In this document: in pieces, positions 1 to 7,899 of the stretch
How the letters are laid out: each line of letters opens with the position of its first letter
Position numbering within the stretch: the first letter of the stretch is position 1
DNA from: DASUAS01 sp963819475
GTDB lineage: Bacteria; Actinomycetota; Acidimicrobiia; IMCC26256; DASPTH01
Length of the DNA stretch: 64,000 bases
Direction of reading: 5' to 3'
Assembly: GCA_963819475.1 (NCBI GenBank)
Contig: CAWFWE010000008.1
Span: 62,001 to 126,000, forward strand
The notes under the pieces: generated by a model
Database searches by the model: none
Seen by the model: the letters and a program-made list of their open reading frames with translations, nothing else
What the model was told of the DNA's origin: nothing
Made by a program: the position numbers and the translations under genes

Positions 1-438
1 CCCGGTGCGACCGGAGCCCCGGAGCAACGCCTGGATGTCGGGGCGATGCCGGTGGAGGGCGAGCTTGAAGCACGGCCACCGGGGCTGGGTCACCTGGAGC
101 AGCGCGTCGCCCCAGGACCAGACGTCGCCGATGAACGTGGCGTCCTCGAGCACACCGATGCTGCTGACGTTCTCGCCGAACGCGGCCGGCCCGAGCTCCT
201 CGTCGAGCTCGTCGCGCCACGCGGGGAGATGCTCGGACGGGTAGACGTACACCGCCTTGTCGACGCCGCCGTGCACACTCAGGTCGGCCTGGCCGTCGCC
301 GGAGAGGTTCACCTCGGAGAGCCAGAGCACCGCGGTCGGCGCCACCGGTGCCTTCCGAATCCCACTCCAGATGTTCTCGTCCCGGATGGTCGCGAGCGGG
401 GTCGGCGTCCCGACGTTGACCGCCGCGATCTCGATCAC
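1..438 (-). CDS. MOSC domain protein (YiiM-like), 3' end cut by window edge
   Basis: The visible 146 codons match the N-terminal part of MOSC-domain proteins of the YiiM type, which are related to the molybdenum-cofactor sulfurase C-terminal domain and usually run to about 210-230 residues. Seen: the early 'VNVGTP' segment, the GGVDKAVYVYPSEH motif near residues 58-70 (typical H-G-G-x-D-K-A-V-Y), FGEN near 87-90, and the conserved cysteine in RWPCFKL at residue 123. The GTG start at 438 is chosen because an AGGGGA Shine-Dalgarno-like run lies just upstream and the homology begins there. The remaining C-terminus lies outside the window. The substrate is not known for this family; a role with Mo-cofactor sulfur or reactive N-hydroxylated compounds is only inference. 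Confidence 0.85.
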   Translation of the reverse strand, partial: MIEIAAVNVGTPTPLATIRDENIWSGIRKAPVAPTAVLWLSEVNLSGDGQADLSVHGGVDKAVYVYPSEHLPAWRDELDEELGPAAFGENVSSIGVLEDATFIGDVWSWGDALLQVTQPRWPCFKLALHRHRPDIQALLRGSGRTG

Positions 439-543
439 CGTGGATCCCCTTCCGCCGTGGTCACTGCGGACCAGGAGTAGCAGACGCCGCGGGCCGGCCG
501 GCGCTCACAGGTCGGTCTGCGAAAACTCTCAGGCGATCCTTGT

Positions 544-556
544 CCTGTTCTACAGG
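544..556. promoter_or_regulatory. Small palindrome upstream of the PepSY-like gene
   Basis: CCTGT-tct-ACAGG forms a perfect 5-bp inverted repeat about 90 bases before the start at 649, in the 210-bp gap between the divergent MOSC and PepSY-like genes. It could be an operator or a short RNA hairpin. No clear -35/-10 pair was found. The remainder of the gap (439-648) shows nothing else recognisable. Confidence 0.25.
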
Positions 557-648
557 TGGCATAGGGCAGGGCTTGAAGCGCTCCTCCATCGTGGCCGCGG
601 TCGTCGAGACGCGACGGCTGCACCCAACGCACCAAGGAGAACCACTCG

Positions 649-1053
649 ATGAAGTTCGCACAGAAGGCCATGCTGAGTGGCGCGCTGCTCGGCGCCACGG
701 TCGCCGGAGGCGCCGTCGGCGCATCGGTCCTGGGCACCGCGCAGGCCCAGACCGGCTCGTCGTCCTCGTCGTCGAGCACGACCGCGGCGACCGACTCGGG
801 CACCGCACCGGACCCGAGCCAGGGTGGGCACACCGCCAACGGCATCACCGAGACCGTCCTCACCGGTGACACGGCGAGCAAGGTGACCGCCGCCGCGCAG
901 GCCGCGGTGCCCGGAGCGACCGTCGACCGCGTCGAGAACGACGCCGAGGGCGCGACCTACGAGGCGCACATGACCAAGTCCGACGGGAGCAAGGTGACCG
1001 TCAAGATCAACGCGGACTTCAGCGTCGCGAGCATCGAGGACGGCATGAAGTAG
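649..1053 (+). CDS. Secreted PepSY-like small protein
   Basis: A 134-residue exported protein. Residues 1-34 form a signal peptide (KFAQK start, long Ala/Gly/Val core, likely cleavage after an AQAQ-type site). Residues about 36-58 are a Ser/Thr-rich low-complexity linker. The C-terminal part, about 65-134, has the alternating pattern of a PepSY-like domain (GDTASKVTAAAQAAVPGATV, then YEAHMTKSDGSKVTVKIN), a fold linked to peptidase inhibition or regulation outside the membrane. The start is supported by an AAGGAGA ribosome-binding site at about 630. The gene is monocistronic, followed by a strong hairpin. Exact function unknown. Confidence 0.8.
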   Translation: MKFAQKAMLSGALLGATVAGGAVGASVLGTAQAQTGSSSSSSSTTAATDSGTAPDPSQGGHTANGITETVLTGDTASKVTAAAQAAVPGATVDRVENDAEGATYEAHMTKSDGSKVTVKINADFSVASIEDGMK

Positions 1054-1071
1054 TCGCATCCCCCCGCCCAC

Positions 1072-1107
1072 CGCCCGGTGCCTGGAGCTCCAGCCAGGCG
1101 CCGGGCG
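1072..1107. terminator. Bidirectional hairpin terminator between convergent genes
   Basis: Left arm CGCCCGGTGCCTGG (1072-1085) pairs with CCAGGCGCCGGGCG (1094-1107) over 14 positions with a single G-U wobble and an 8-base loop. It lies between the stop of the PepSY-like gene and the stop of the convergent anti-sigma gene, so it can serve both. There is no U-tract, as is common in high-GC actinobacteria. Confidence 0.7.
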
Positions 1108-1118
1108 GGCCCGTGACG

Positions 1119-1385
1119 TCAGCTGCGACCGGCTGCCCACTCGCGGAACGCGGCCATCACCGGCTCACGCTGCTCGGGCGTGAGCGCGTCGACGTCCTGC
1201 TCGCCGAGCCGGCCCTCGATCCGGATGATGGCACGGAATTGCCCGAGGACGCTCTCGCACCCAGGACACATCGCGAAGTGCTCTTCGAGCCGGCGGGATT
1301 CGTCGCCCGGCAGCGCGCCTTCCAAGTAGTCCGTGACCAATTCGACGAAGACGTTGCACGGAAAGTCGTCGACGGGCGGGGTCAT
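1119..1385 (-). CDS. Zinc-finger anti-sigma factor (ZAS type)
   Basis: An 88-residue cytoplasmic protein with the HFAMCPGC signature (H-x3-C-x2-C) near residues 36-43, an upstream Cys at about residue 10 and the typical 'VTDYLEGALPG' helix, the zinc-binding anti-sigma fold. It lacks a membrane segment, so it resembles soluble RsrA-like redox or ligand-responsive anti-sigma factors. Its ATG overlaps the stop of the upstream ECF sigma gene by 4 bases (ATGA), so the two are translationally coupled and it very likely sequesters that sigma factor. Confidence 0.85.
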   Translation of the reverse strand: MTPPVDDFPCNVFVELVTDYLEGALPGDESRRLEEHFAMCPGCESVLGQFRAIIRIEGRLGEQDVDALTPEQREPVMAAFREWAAGRS

Positions 1386-2035
1386 GACGTCACGCTGCTT
1401 TCGAAGTACGACTCGAGGGCCCGCCGGACCTTGGCGCGGCCCCGATGGAGCAATACCCGCTGATTGGTCTCGGTCAACCCGAGCGCATTACAGACCTCGA
1501 CCGACGTCCAGCCGTCGATGTCGCGCAAGGTCAGCACCTCGCGCTGCGCCGGGGGCAGCGTGTCGATGATCGATGCCACCACGCCGAGCGTCTCGCCCGC
1601 GAGCAACCGCGATTCCGGCTGGTGCTCCCAGTCGAGCGGCAACGACGCCCAATGACCGGGCCACTCGGGATCGTCCGGCGGGCGGAACCGGTCGGGGTCG
1701 AAGGTCGGCTCCGCCCCCTCCGCCGCCGCGCCCGCAGCCGACGAGAAGGGGATCGTGCGCGACTCCTTCACGCCGCGCGTGCGCGCGATGTTCATCACGA
1801 TGCGGTAGAGCCAGGTCTTCAACGACGACCGTTGCTCGAAGCCGTCGATGCCGCGCAACACCGCCACCCAGGTCTCCTGCACGACCTCGTCGGCGTGGGC
1901 GTCGGTCGCGACGTACATGCGCGCCGTGCGGTGCAGGGGCGCGTGGTACCGGTCGAGCAACCACGAGAAGGCTCCCTCGTCGCCGCTGCGCAACGCGTCG
2001 ACCAGCTCCGCGTCGTCGGCGTAGTCGGCGGTCAT
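1382..2035 (-). CDS. ECF RNA polymerase sigma factor
   Basis: A 217-residue sigma-70 family protein. Region 2 (about residues 10-85) contains the DEVVQETWVAVLRGIDGF segment; region 4 (about 150-205) contains LPPAQREVLTLRDIDGWT followed by a helix-turn-helix. A longer in-frame extension exists upstream, but the ATG at 2035 is chosen because sigma homology starts immediately after it (MTADYADDAELVDALRSGD). It is the first gene of a coupled sigma/anti-sigma pair. The tail TNQRVLLHRGRAKVRRALE closely resembles that of the second ECF factor at 15977, so both belong to one ECF group. Confidence 0.9.
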   Translation of the reverse strand: MTADYADDAELVDALRSGDEGAFSWLLDRYHAPLHRTARMYVATDAHADEVVQETWVAVLRGIDGFEQRSSLKTWLYRIVMNIARTRGVKESRTIPFSSAAGAAAEGAEPTFDPDRFRPPDDPEWPGHWASLPLDWEHQPESRLLAGETLGVVASIIDTLPPAQREVLTLRDIDGWTSVEVCNALGLTETNQRVLLHRGRAKVRRALESYFESSVTS

Positions 2036-2093
2036 CGCCGGACACCGTAACGAACCCGGCGACCGCGGGTACTCGGTGATCTCTGGTCGGCGT

Positions 2094-2897
2094 TCAGGCT
2101 CCTGCCTGGGTGGAGTTGGCGACGGGCACACCGAAGGCCCGGCACCAGACGAGCACCGTCCATCCGGGGCCGGGCTCGGTTCCGGGTGGCACCTCGTAGT
2201 ACTGCGTGCCCTGGTTCCCGCGCAGGGCGTCGAGCTCCAGACCGTCGCCCGGGCTCCGCTGGTCCTCGCCGCGGACGACGAGCACGCGGTAGTCCGGGCC
2301 GGGTTCGATGTCGATGTCCTCGAGCGCGACGATCGCGATGCCGTCTGAGCGGCGGTACACCGATGCCGTCCCGCTCGCGTCGTGATCGATCCCGCGCAGC
2401 TCGCCGGTCGACACCTTGACCGGCTGGGCCGGGGCAGTCGAGACGGGCGCCGTGGTCGGAGCGGCACCGGGGAGCGTGGTCGGAGGGACCGTCGGTTCGG
2501 CCACCGCAGCCGGGAACTCCTCGACCACCTTCGTGTCGTGCAGCGTGGGCACCACGAGCACGACGATGGCGGCGGCCGCGACCACGGACAGGATCGCGGC
2601 GTCCCAAGCCGCGTTGCGGATCACACGCGGCACGATCACCAGCGACAGGAGCAGCCAGCCGGCGAGCAGGATGCCGTTGACGACCAGCGCTCGCGTGCTG
2701 TGCAACGCGGACGTGAACGCGTTCGGATGCACGATCAGCATGACGAGCATCCCACCGAACAGCAGCACCTGCGGGATCGCCGGCAGGAGCCACCGGCGGA
2801 GCACGACCTTCACCGAGTCCATGTGCCGCTCTCGTCTCGGACGACGGACGCGTGTGACGGCGTGACCGGCACTAGTGGTGTCCGAGGTGGTCGCCAT
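2094..2897 (-). CDS. Membrane protein with extracytoplasmic DM13 domain
   Basis: A 267-residue protein. Three or four hydrophobic segments lie in residues about 35-125; a Pro/Thr/Ala-rich linker (about 135-155) follows; the C-terminal 105 residues resemble a DM13 domain (GELRGIDHDASGTASVYRR, then DIDIEPGPDYRVLVVRG) ending in the characteristic VLVWCRAFGVPV with its single conserved Cys. DM13 domains are proposed to take part in redox or electron transfer outside the membrane. The start is uncertain: 2897 overlaps the upstream gene by 26 bases, while an internal ATG at 2822 sits right before the first membrane segment. It lies 58 bases upstream of the ECF sigma gene and may share its operon. 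Confidence 0.7.
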   Translation of the reverse strand: MATTSDTTSAGHAVTRVRRPRRERHMDSVKVVLRRWLLPAIPQVLLFGGMLVMLIVHPNAFTSALHSTRALVVNGILLAGWLLLSLVIVPRVIRNAAWDAAILSVVAAAAIVVLVVPTLHDTKVVEEFPAAVAEPTVPPTTLPGAAPTTAPVSTAPAQPVKVSTGELRGIDHDASGTASVYRRSDGIAIVALEDIDIEPGPDYRVLVVRGEDQRSPGDGLELDALRGNQGTQYYEVPPGTEPGPGWTVLVWCRAFGVPVANSTQAGA

Positions 2898-3285
2898 CGG
2901 GCCAGATGCCGTCGCCGGGCATGTCCAGTGGAGCGGTCATCGGTCGACGCCACTCGGGAGTCTCCGTGGGCTCGCCCCAGTAGTCCGTCACCCGCACGGC
3001 TTCCCCGCCCTCCAATTCGCCGATGGTGACGTTCCGATACAGCCGCCCGTCTCCGTAGTCGCAGGTCCACTCGACGAGGACGACGTCGTCGAGATGGAGC
3101 CGCCGCCCCACTTCCAGGGTGAGCTCGGGGAAGTTGCCCTCGACATCGGCGACGAGCTCGCGTGTGCGCACGACCTCGCGCATCTGCGGCCACTGGCGCA
3201 CGACGTCGTCGGCCAGGGGAACGCCCAGGAGGTACGCGACCCGCGTCGCGCCGTTCGATTGCTGCTGTTGCTGGCTCATGGTCAT
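2872..3285 (-). CDS. SnoaL/NTF2-like protein
   Basis: A 137-residue single-domain protein. The C-terminal pattern LVEWTCDYGDGRLYRNVTI then GELEGGEAVRVTDYWGEP is that of SnoaL-like members of the NTF2 superfamily (cone-shaped alpha+beta barrels, polyketide cyclase- or isomerase-like). A poly-Gln stretch (QQQQQ) follows the start. The start ATG at 3285 has a GGAG-type ribosome-binding site. It overlaps the DM13 gene and is probably cotranscribed with it and the ECF sigma factor. Substrate unknown. Confidence 0.75.
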   Translation of the reverse strand: MTMSQQQQQSNGATRVAYLLGVPLADDVVRQWPQMREVVRTRELVADVEGNFPELTLEVGRRLHLDDVVLVEWTCDYGDGRLYRNVTIGELEGGEAVRVTDYWGEPTETPEWRRPMTAPLDMPGDGIWPDGDHLGHH

Positions 3286-3362
3286 CGGAGGCTCCGTCGG
3301 TGAGCGGTCGGGCTGACAGAACGCAGTCGACTCGGTGCCACGATTCGTTACGTCGCTCTCGG

Positions 3363-4142
3363 TCAGGTCACCGCCCCGCGCATCATCACGGTCGATTCGT
3401 TCGGCGCGGTGCTCCCCGGCGCACTTTCCTTGGTGACCTCGAACATGGTCGCCGGGGCCGACAAGCGGAACGGCACGACGTCCGGGTCGGCGCCGAGCAC
3501 GCCGAGCGACACCATGCGCGGCGAGGCGGGGTCACCCACCTTCGCCCACAGCTGATACGTGGATCCCGAAGCGAGTGCCGGCAGGTCGTGGTCCATGAAG
3601 TAGCCGGTACCGTCCGGCAGCATCACGATCTCGGCGTCACCGGTGCCCGCCGTCGCGCCGAGGCGGGTCACGTCCGAGTCCTTCGACGCCCGCGCCGCCA
3701 GCGCCTGCTGCCGCATCGGGTCACCGTGCATCTCCGCCGCCAGGTCGTCGATGCGGTGCTGCTGGCGCACGACCTCGACCCCGAGCACCGCGATGGCCAC
3801 GATCGCGGCGGCGGCGAGCACCGCGGCCGCCACCCGCCCCGGCCTCCGCCGGCGTGGACGCGGCGCCGAGGCCGGCGACGACACCATCCGGAGCGGCGGG
3901 GCCGGATGCTCCGTGGGTGCACCGAGCGAGCCCTCGATGGTCGACCACAGCGACGCCGGAGCCTGCACGTCTGCCGGGGGCAGGAGCGCGATCGCCTCCC
4001 GCAACGACTCCACCTCGGCACCTGCGGTCTCGTCGCGCGCGACGTAGCGCTCGACCTGGGCTCGCTCCTCGCCGTCGAGCGCGTCGAGGGCGAACAACGG
4101 GAGGAGCTCGTCGAGCTCGGCGCGGGTCAGCTCTCGGTCCAC
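3363..4142 (-). CDS. RskA-type transmembrane anti-sigma factor
   Basis: 259 residues from a GTG at 4142 that overlaps the end of the sigma gene by 16 bases. The N-terminal cytoplasmic region (residues 1-60, 'LLPLFALDALDGEERAQVE') is the sigma-binding anti-sigma-K fold, without a clear H-x3-C-x2-C zinc site. One membrane segment lies at about 100-120 (VAAAVLAAAAIVAIAVLGV) after an Arg-rich stop. The extracytoplasmic part (about 160-255) is the RskA C-terminal domain with the STYQLWAKVG motif. Such proteins hold their ECF partner at the membrane until proteolysis releases it. The sigma partner is the gene immediately upstream. Confidence 0.88.
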   Translation of the reverse strand: MDRELTRAELDELLPLFALDALDGEERAQVERYVARDETAGAEVESLREAIALLPPADVQAPASLWSTIEGSLGAPTEHPAPPLRMVSSPASAPRPRRRRPGRVAAAVLAAAAIVAIAVLGVEVVRQQHRIDDLAAEMHGDPMRQQALAARASKDSDVTRLGATAGTGDAEIVMLPDGTGYFMDHDLPALASGSTYQLWAKVGDPASPRMVSLGVLGADPDVVPFRLSAPATMFEVTKESAPGSTAPNESTVMMRGAVT

Positions 4143-4711
4143 GCCGACGTGATCCCAGACTCGACGAGGGAGTCGCGCAGCCGCCGCAACCCCACCCGGA
4201 TCCGACTCTTGACCGTGCCTTCGGGCTGCTCGAGGAGAGTGGCCACCTCGCGGTAGCTGTGCCCGCCGAAGTACGCGAGCTCGATCGCCCGCCGCTCGTC
4301 GTCGGTCAGGCCCTCGAGGGCGGCGCGGACCTGCTCGGCGACGGTGAGATCGACGATCTCGCGTTCGAGCTCGTAGGCGGGTTGCGGATGGAGGCGATCG
4401 TGACGCTCCTCTCGCGCTCGCCGCGACGACTCGGCTCGCACCACGTCGATGGCGCGGCTGTGGACGGTCGCCATGATGAAGGCGCGCAGGGAGCCTCGGC
4501 CGGGATCGAACTTCTCCGGGTCGTTCCAGAGCCGGAGGAACACCTCCTGGACGATCTCCTCGGCGAGTGCCCGGTCGTGGAGAACCCGCACCGCGAGCCC
4601 GAACGCGGCATCGCCGTAGCGGCGGTAGGCCTCGCCCAGCGCTTCCTCGCGGAACCGGGCGATCGCCACCACCAGGGCGGCATCGCTGGCGTCGCGCAGG
4701 TCGTGCTCCAC
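4127..4711 (-). CDS. ECF sigma factor, SigK-like
   Basis: A 194-residue ECF sigma factor. Region 2 (residues about 20-90) contains EEIVQEVFLRLWNDPEKFDP and the promoter-melting 'SLRAFIMATVHSRAID'. Region 4 (about 125-185) contains LTDDERRAIELAYFGGHSY with helix-turn-helix REVATLLEQPEGTVKSRIR. The downstream overlapping RskA-like gene identifies it as a SigK-type system (oxidative or envelope stress in mycobacteria; the role here is unknown). Start ATG at 4711; the 65-base gap to the next upstream gene holds no clear promoter. Confidence 0.9.
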   Translation of the reverse strand: MEHDLRDASDAALVVAIARFREEALGEAYRRYGDAAFGLAVRVLHDRALAEEIVQEVFLRLWNDPEKFDPGRGSLRAFIMATVHSRAIDVVRAESSRRAREERHDRLHPQPAYELEREIVDLTVAEQVRAALEGLTDDERRAIELAYFGGHSYREVATLLEQPEGTVKSRIRVGLRRLRDSLVESGITSAWTES

Positions 4712-4776
4712 GCTGGTCCTCTACCTCGTGATCGGCCGGTCCCCAACAGTACGGAGCCGGCCTGCATCCGGATGAC

Positions 4777-5838
4777 TCACTCCGCCCGGCCGCTCCGCAG
4801 CTCCGCAGTCGCGAACTCCCGCATGCCGGCGGCGAACGGCACCTGCGCCGAGAACCCGAGGTCGGTTCGGGCCCTTTCGGCGGCCCCGAAGACGTGTCGG
4901 ACGTCGCCGAGTCGGTACCTGGGCACGACGCGCGGTGCGACGGTCTCGTCGCTACGTGCCGCCGCGATCGCGGCGGCCATCTCCAGGACCGTGTGAGGTT
5001 CGCCGGACGCGACGTTGTAGGCACCGTCGACGGGCGCCGGCGAGAGCAGCGCGCGGACGTTGGCGCGCGCGACATCGGAGACGTGCACGAAGTCTCGCAG
5101 TTGCCCGCCGTCTTCGAAGACGGATGGAGCTCGACCGGTAGCGACCGCGCTCCGGAAGATGCTCGCGACCCCTGCGTACGGGGTGTCGCGGGGCATGCGC
5201 GGCCCATACACGTTGTGGTACCGCAGCGCGACGACCTCCGAGTCGTGCTCACGACCGTACGCGGCACACAGGTGCTCCTGGTGCAGCTTGGTCGCGGCGT
5301 AGACGTTCCGAGGATCGAGCCGGTGCTCCTCGGTCACCGGGACCGGGTGCAGCCGTCCGCCGCAGTCGGGGCACATGGGGTCCCACTGCCGCGCGTCGAG
5401 TGCGGTGCGGGTTCGTGGTCCGGGGCGTATCGACCCGTGACGGTCGCAGCGGTAGGCGCCCTCGCCGTACACGACCATGCTGCTGGCCACGACGAGCCGG
5501 CCGCGGAAGCCCCGAGCGTGGAGCGCGCCCAGCAACGTCGCGGTGCCCAGGCCGTTGTCGTGCACGTAGGCGCGGACATCGGCGAAGTCGACGCCGAGGC
5601 CCACCATCGCGGCCTGGTGGCACACCGCGTCGACCCCGTCCACGGCGCGGGCGGCGATCTCGGGATCGGCGACGTCGCCCCACAGGTAGTCCGCACGCGG
5701 GTCGAGGTAGTCCGGGATGCGTTGATGCGCGCCGGGGTGCAGCCGGTCGAGGACCCGGACCTCGTGGCCGGCCGCGAGCACTTGGTCGACGACGAAGGAA
5801 CCGATGAAGCCGGCCCCGCCGGTGACGAGCATCACCAT
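4777..5838 (-). CDS. NAD-dependent epimerase/dehydratase with putative zinc-ribbon insert
   Basis: 353 residues of an extended short-chain dehydrogenase. The Rossmann motif VTGGAGFIGS is at residues 5-14, the catalytic S119/S120 lies before VVYGEG, and Y180-x3-K184 (YAATK) completes the active site. It probably modifies a nucleotide sugar. Unusual: between the Ser and Tyr motifs, residues about 128-168 form an insert with C131-x2-H134 and C156-x2-C159, which could bind zinc. The ATG at 5838 overlaps the stop of the upstream GT-C-like gene, so the two are coupled. Together with the divergent glycosyltransferases it suggests envelope glycan or glycolipid synthesis. Confidence 0.85.
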   Translation of the reverse strand: MVMLVTGGAGFIGSFVVDQVLAAGHEVRVLDRLHPGAHQRIPDYLDPRADYLWGDVADPEIAARAVDGVDAVCHQAAMVGLGVDFADVRAYVHDNGLGTATLLGALHARGFRGRLVVASSMVVYGEGAYRCDRHGSIRPGPRTRTALDARQWDPMCPDCGGRLHPVPVTEEHRLDPRNVYAATKLHQEHLCAAYGREHDSEVVALRYHNVYGPRMPRDTPYAGVASIFRSAVATGRAPSVFEDGGQLRDFVHVSDVARANVRALLSPAPVDGAYNVASGEPHTVLEMAAAIAAARSDETVAPRVVPRYRLGDVRHVFGAAERARTDLGFSAQVPFAAGMREFATAELRSGRAE

Positions 5839-7163
5839 GGGCTCCGCACCAACGTCTGCAGGCCGATGGTGAACACCACCTGGAGCGCCAACCACTGGGG
5901 ACGACGGGCGCCGAGCCCGAGCGCCATCCCCCCCGGCAGCACCCACACCGCGAACGGCAGCCAGATCCGTTCGGCCTCGCCCTTCGACATGCCGCTGAAC
6001 GCTGCTGCCGCAACGGCCAACAACGCCGCACCGACCACCAGCCAGGCGCGGCGATCCCGCAGGCGTGCCAGCGCGACCGCGATCGCGGGCCCGAGCGCGA
6101 TCGCGAAGCAGGCCGCGTCGACTAGCAAGAACTCCAGGTAGGGCCGTCGCGACGCCACGCCGGCGAAGTACTGCCTGCGGGTTGCGGCGAGACCGTCGAA
6201 CCACCAGAATCCGCCGAGCGCGAACGCCGCGAACACGGTCGACGCGCCCACCCCCGCAAACACGAGCCGACGAATCCGGCGTCGCTGCCACGCGACCGCG
6301 GTCGGGATGATCGCCAACAGGACGAGGCCGTACGACAGGAACGCGGTCACGCCGAACAGCACGCCACCTCCGAGCGCGTACCCGACTGCGCGGCGATCCT
6401 GCCGTCCGGTGGCCAGGACCACGAGTGCCACCGCCCAGGCGCTCACACCTGCGTAGAAGGCATCGGCGCTGGTCGCGACCCAGATCGCCACTGGTGCCAC
6501 CGCGACGAACGGGGCCGCAGCCCGTGCTGCCGCGTCGCCCGCGACGTCCCGGACCGCCAGCAGCACCGCCGGGATGGCCAGGACGCCCACCCCGATCTCC
6601 AGTGCCGCCACCGCGGACGGCGACCCGAGACCGAACCGTTCGAGCGTCCACAGCACGAGCAGGTACCCGGGAGGGTGACCCTGGACGTGGATGCGGTACG
6701 TGGCGAGGTGCTCGACGAACCCGTGCAGGAACGGGATCGGCGCGCCCACGCGCCCCACGTCGAGGAAATACTCGTTCTTCAGGTCGACCGAGCCCACGAG
6801 TCCCTGGGCGCCGTCGAGGAGCGCGAGCGAAACCGCCCATGCCGCGCCCATGATCATCGACCCCGCCACCACGGCGCGCCACGAACACGCCCGCGCCAGT
6901 CGAGGTCCCCACGCGACGGCGACGCAACCCACGGCGACGGAGCAGAGCAGCGGCCAACCCGGGCGCCAGTCGAGCGACGCGTCGAGAGGCGGGAACGGGA
7001 GCCGGAGATGGGCGCCGCCCGCAACGAGCTCCTGCACGACCACGCGCGCGGCGACCACCGTCGCCAACCATCCACTGATGACCAGCCCGGTGGGCCACGC
7101 GCCGAACGCTCGGCGATCGGGCGCGCTCACGTCGGTCGTTCGCTCCGCGAGCGCATGGTCCAC
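5832..7163 (-). CDS. Polytopic membrane protein, GT-C glycosyltransferase-like
   Basis: 443 residues with about 10-12 hydrophobic segments. The first lumenal-type loop contains SVDLKNEYFLDV (an acidic D/E motif) and the next loop contains the conserved HVQGHPPGYLL, a layout typical of GT-C enzymes that use polyprenyl-phosphate sugars. GTG start at 7163. The coupled downstream gene is an epimerase/dehydratase, and the divergent neighbour is a GT2 enzyme of the DPM1 type that could make a polyprenyl-phosphate donor. The family call is by topology and motif only, so the sugar and acceptor are unknown. Confidence 0.65.
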   Translation of the reverse strand: MDHALAERTTDVSAPDRRAFGAWPTGLVISGWLATVVAARVVVQELVAGGAHLRLPFPPLDASLDWRPGWPLLCSVAVGCVAVAWGPRLARACSWRAVVAGSMIMGAAWAVSLALLDGAQGLVGSVDLKNEYFLDVGRVGAPIPFLHGFVEHLATYRIHVQGHPPGYLLVLWTLERFGLGSPSAVAALEIGVGVLAIPAVLLAVRDVAGDAAARAAAPFVAVAPVAIWVATSADAFYAGVSAWAVALVVLATGRQDRRAVGYALGGGVLFGVTAFLSYGLVLLAIIPTAVAWQRRRIRRLVFAGVGASTVFAAFALGGFWWFDGLAATRRQYFAGVASRRPYLEFLLVDAACFAIALGPAIAVALARLRDRRAWLVVGAALLAVAAAAFSGMSKGEAERIWLPFAVWVLPGGMALGLGARRPQWLALQVVFTIGLQTLVRSPW

Positions 7164-7257
7164 GCAGGTGTACGGAGCCCCAACCGGTGTCGGTTGACCT
7201 CATCCGCCACCGACGCGGGTGTCGTAGACCGCGCGTACCCCGCCGCGGAGGAGCCGC

Positions 7258-7899
7258 ATGCCCGACATCGTCCTACCCGTGCTCGACGAGGCCGCCGCGA
7301 TCCCGGGCGTGCTCGCGTCGATCCCGGCGGACTGGAACGCCATCATCGTCGACAACGGCTCGACCGACGGTTCTTCCGCCGCCGCGCGCGCATGTGGCGC
7401 GCACGTCGTCCACGAGGCCCGGCGCGGGTTCGGTGCCGCCTGCTTTGCCGGCCTCCGCGCCGCCGAATCCGACGTCGTCGCGTTCATGGATTGCGACGGT
7501 TCCCTCGACGGTCGCGATCTCCCGCGCGTCGCGCACCCGGTCGTCGACGGTGACCAGGATCTCGTGCTCGGCGCTCGGGTGGCCGAGCCCGGGGCATGGC
7601 CCTGGCACCTGCGGGTCGCGAATCGCTACCTCGCCCGCGCGATCCGGCGTCGCACGGGCGCGCCCGTCACCGATCTCGGCCCCATGCGCGTGGCGCGGCG
7701 TACCGAGCTCCTGGGCCTGCAGCTCCGGGACCGGCGATTCGGCTGGCCGCTCGAGATGGTGCTGCGGGCGGGCGCGGCGGGGTGGCGGATCGCCGAGGTC
7801 GACGTGGCATACCGCCCCCGCATCGGGCGATCAAAGGTGACCGGCACCGTGCGCGGCACGCTCAGGACGGTGCACGACATGCGATCGGCGCTGCGGTGA
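7258..7899 (+). CDS. Family 2 glycosyltransferase (polyprenyl-phosphate type)
   Basis: 213 residues with a GT-A fold: VLPVLDEAAAIPGVLASIP at the N-terminus, IIVDNGSTDGS (nucleotide binding), FMDCDGSLD (the D-x-D metal site is D-C-D at about residues 78-80) and the RRFGWPLEMVLRAG segment that resembles the Q/R-x-x-R-W type motif region. There is no membrane segment. GCGGAGGAG serves as ribosome-binding site. It starts an operon of five genes joined by 4-base overlaps. The small size and the DPM1-like order of motifs suggest transfer of a sugar to a polyprenyl phosphate. Confidence 0.85.
   Translation: MPDIVLPVLDEAAAIPGVLASIPADWNAIIVDNGSTDGSSAAARACGAHVVHEARRGFGAACFAGLRAAESDVVAFMDCDGSLDGRDLPRVAHPVVDGDQDLVLGARVAEPGAWPWHLRVANRYLARAIRRRTGAPVTDLGPMRVARRTELLGLQLRDRRFGWPLEMVLRAGAAGWRIAEVDVAYRPRIGRSKVTGTVRGTLRTVHDMRSALR

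Noticed and set aside
540..568. Sigma-70 promoter TTGTCC ... ATAGGG before the PepSY-like gene
   Set aside because: The -10 match is poor and the spacer is about 14 bases.
4734..4762. GGCCGG ... CCGGCC inverted repeat upstream of the SigK-like gene as terminator or operator
   Set aside because: Each arm is itself palindromic and common in GC-rich DNA, and the loop is 17 bases. Not distinctive enough.
4777..7203. An 808-codon fusion frame covering epimerase and GT-C-like regions
   Set aside because: The upstream half is the wrong frame of the GT-C-like gene. The epimerase starts at the ATG at 5838, overlapping the GT-C-like stop.
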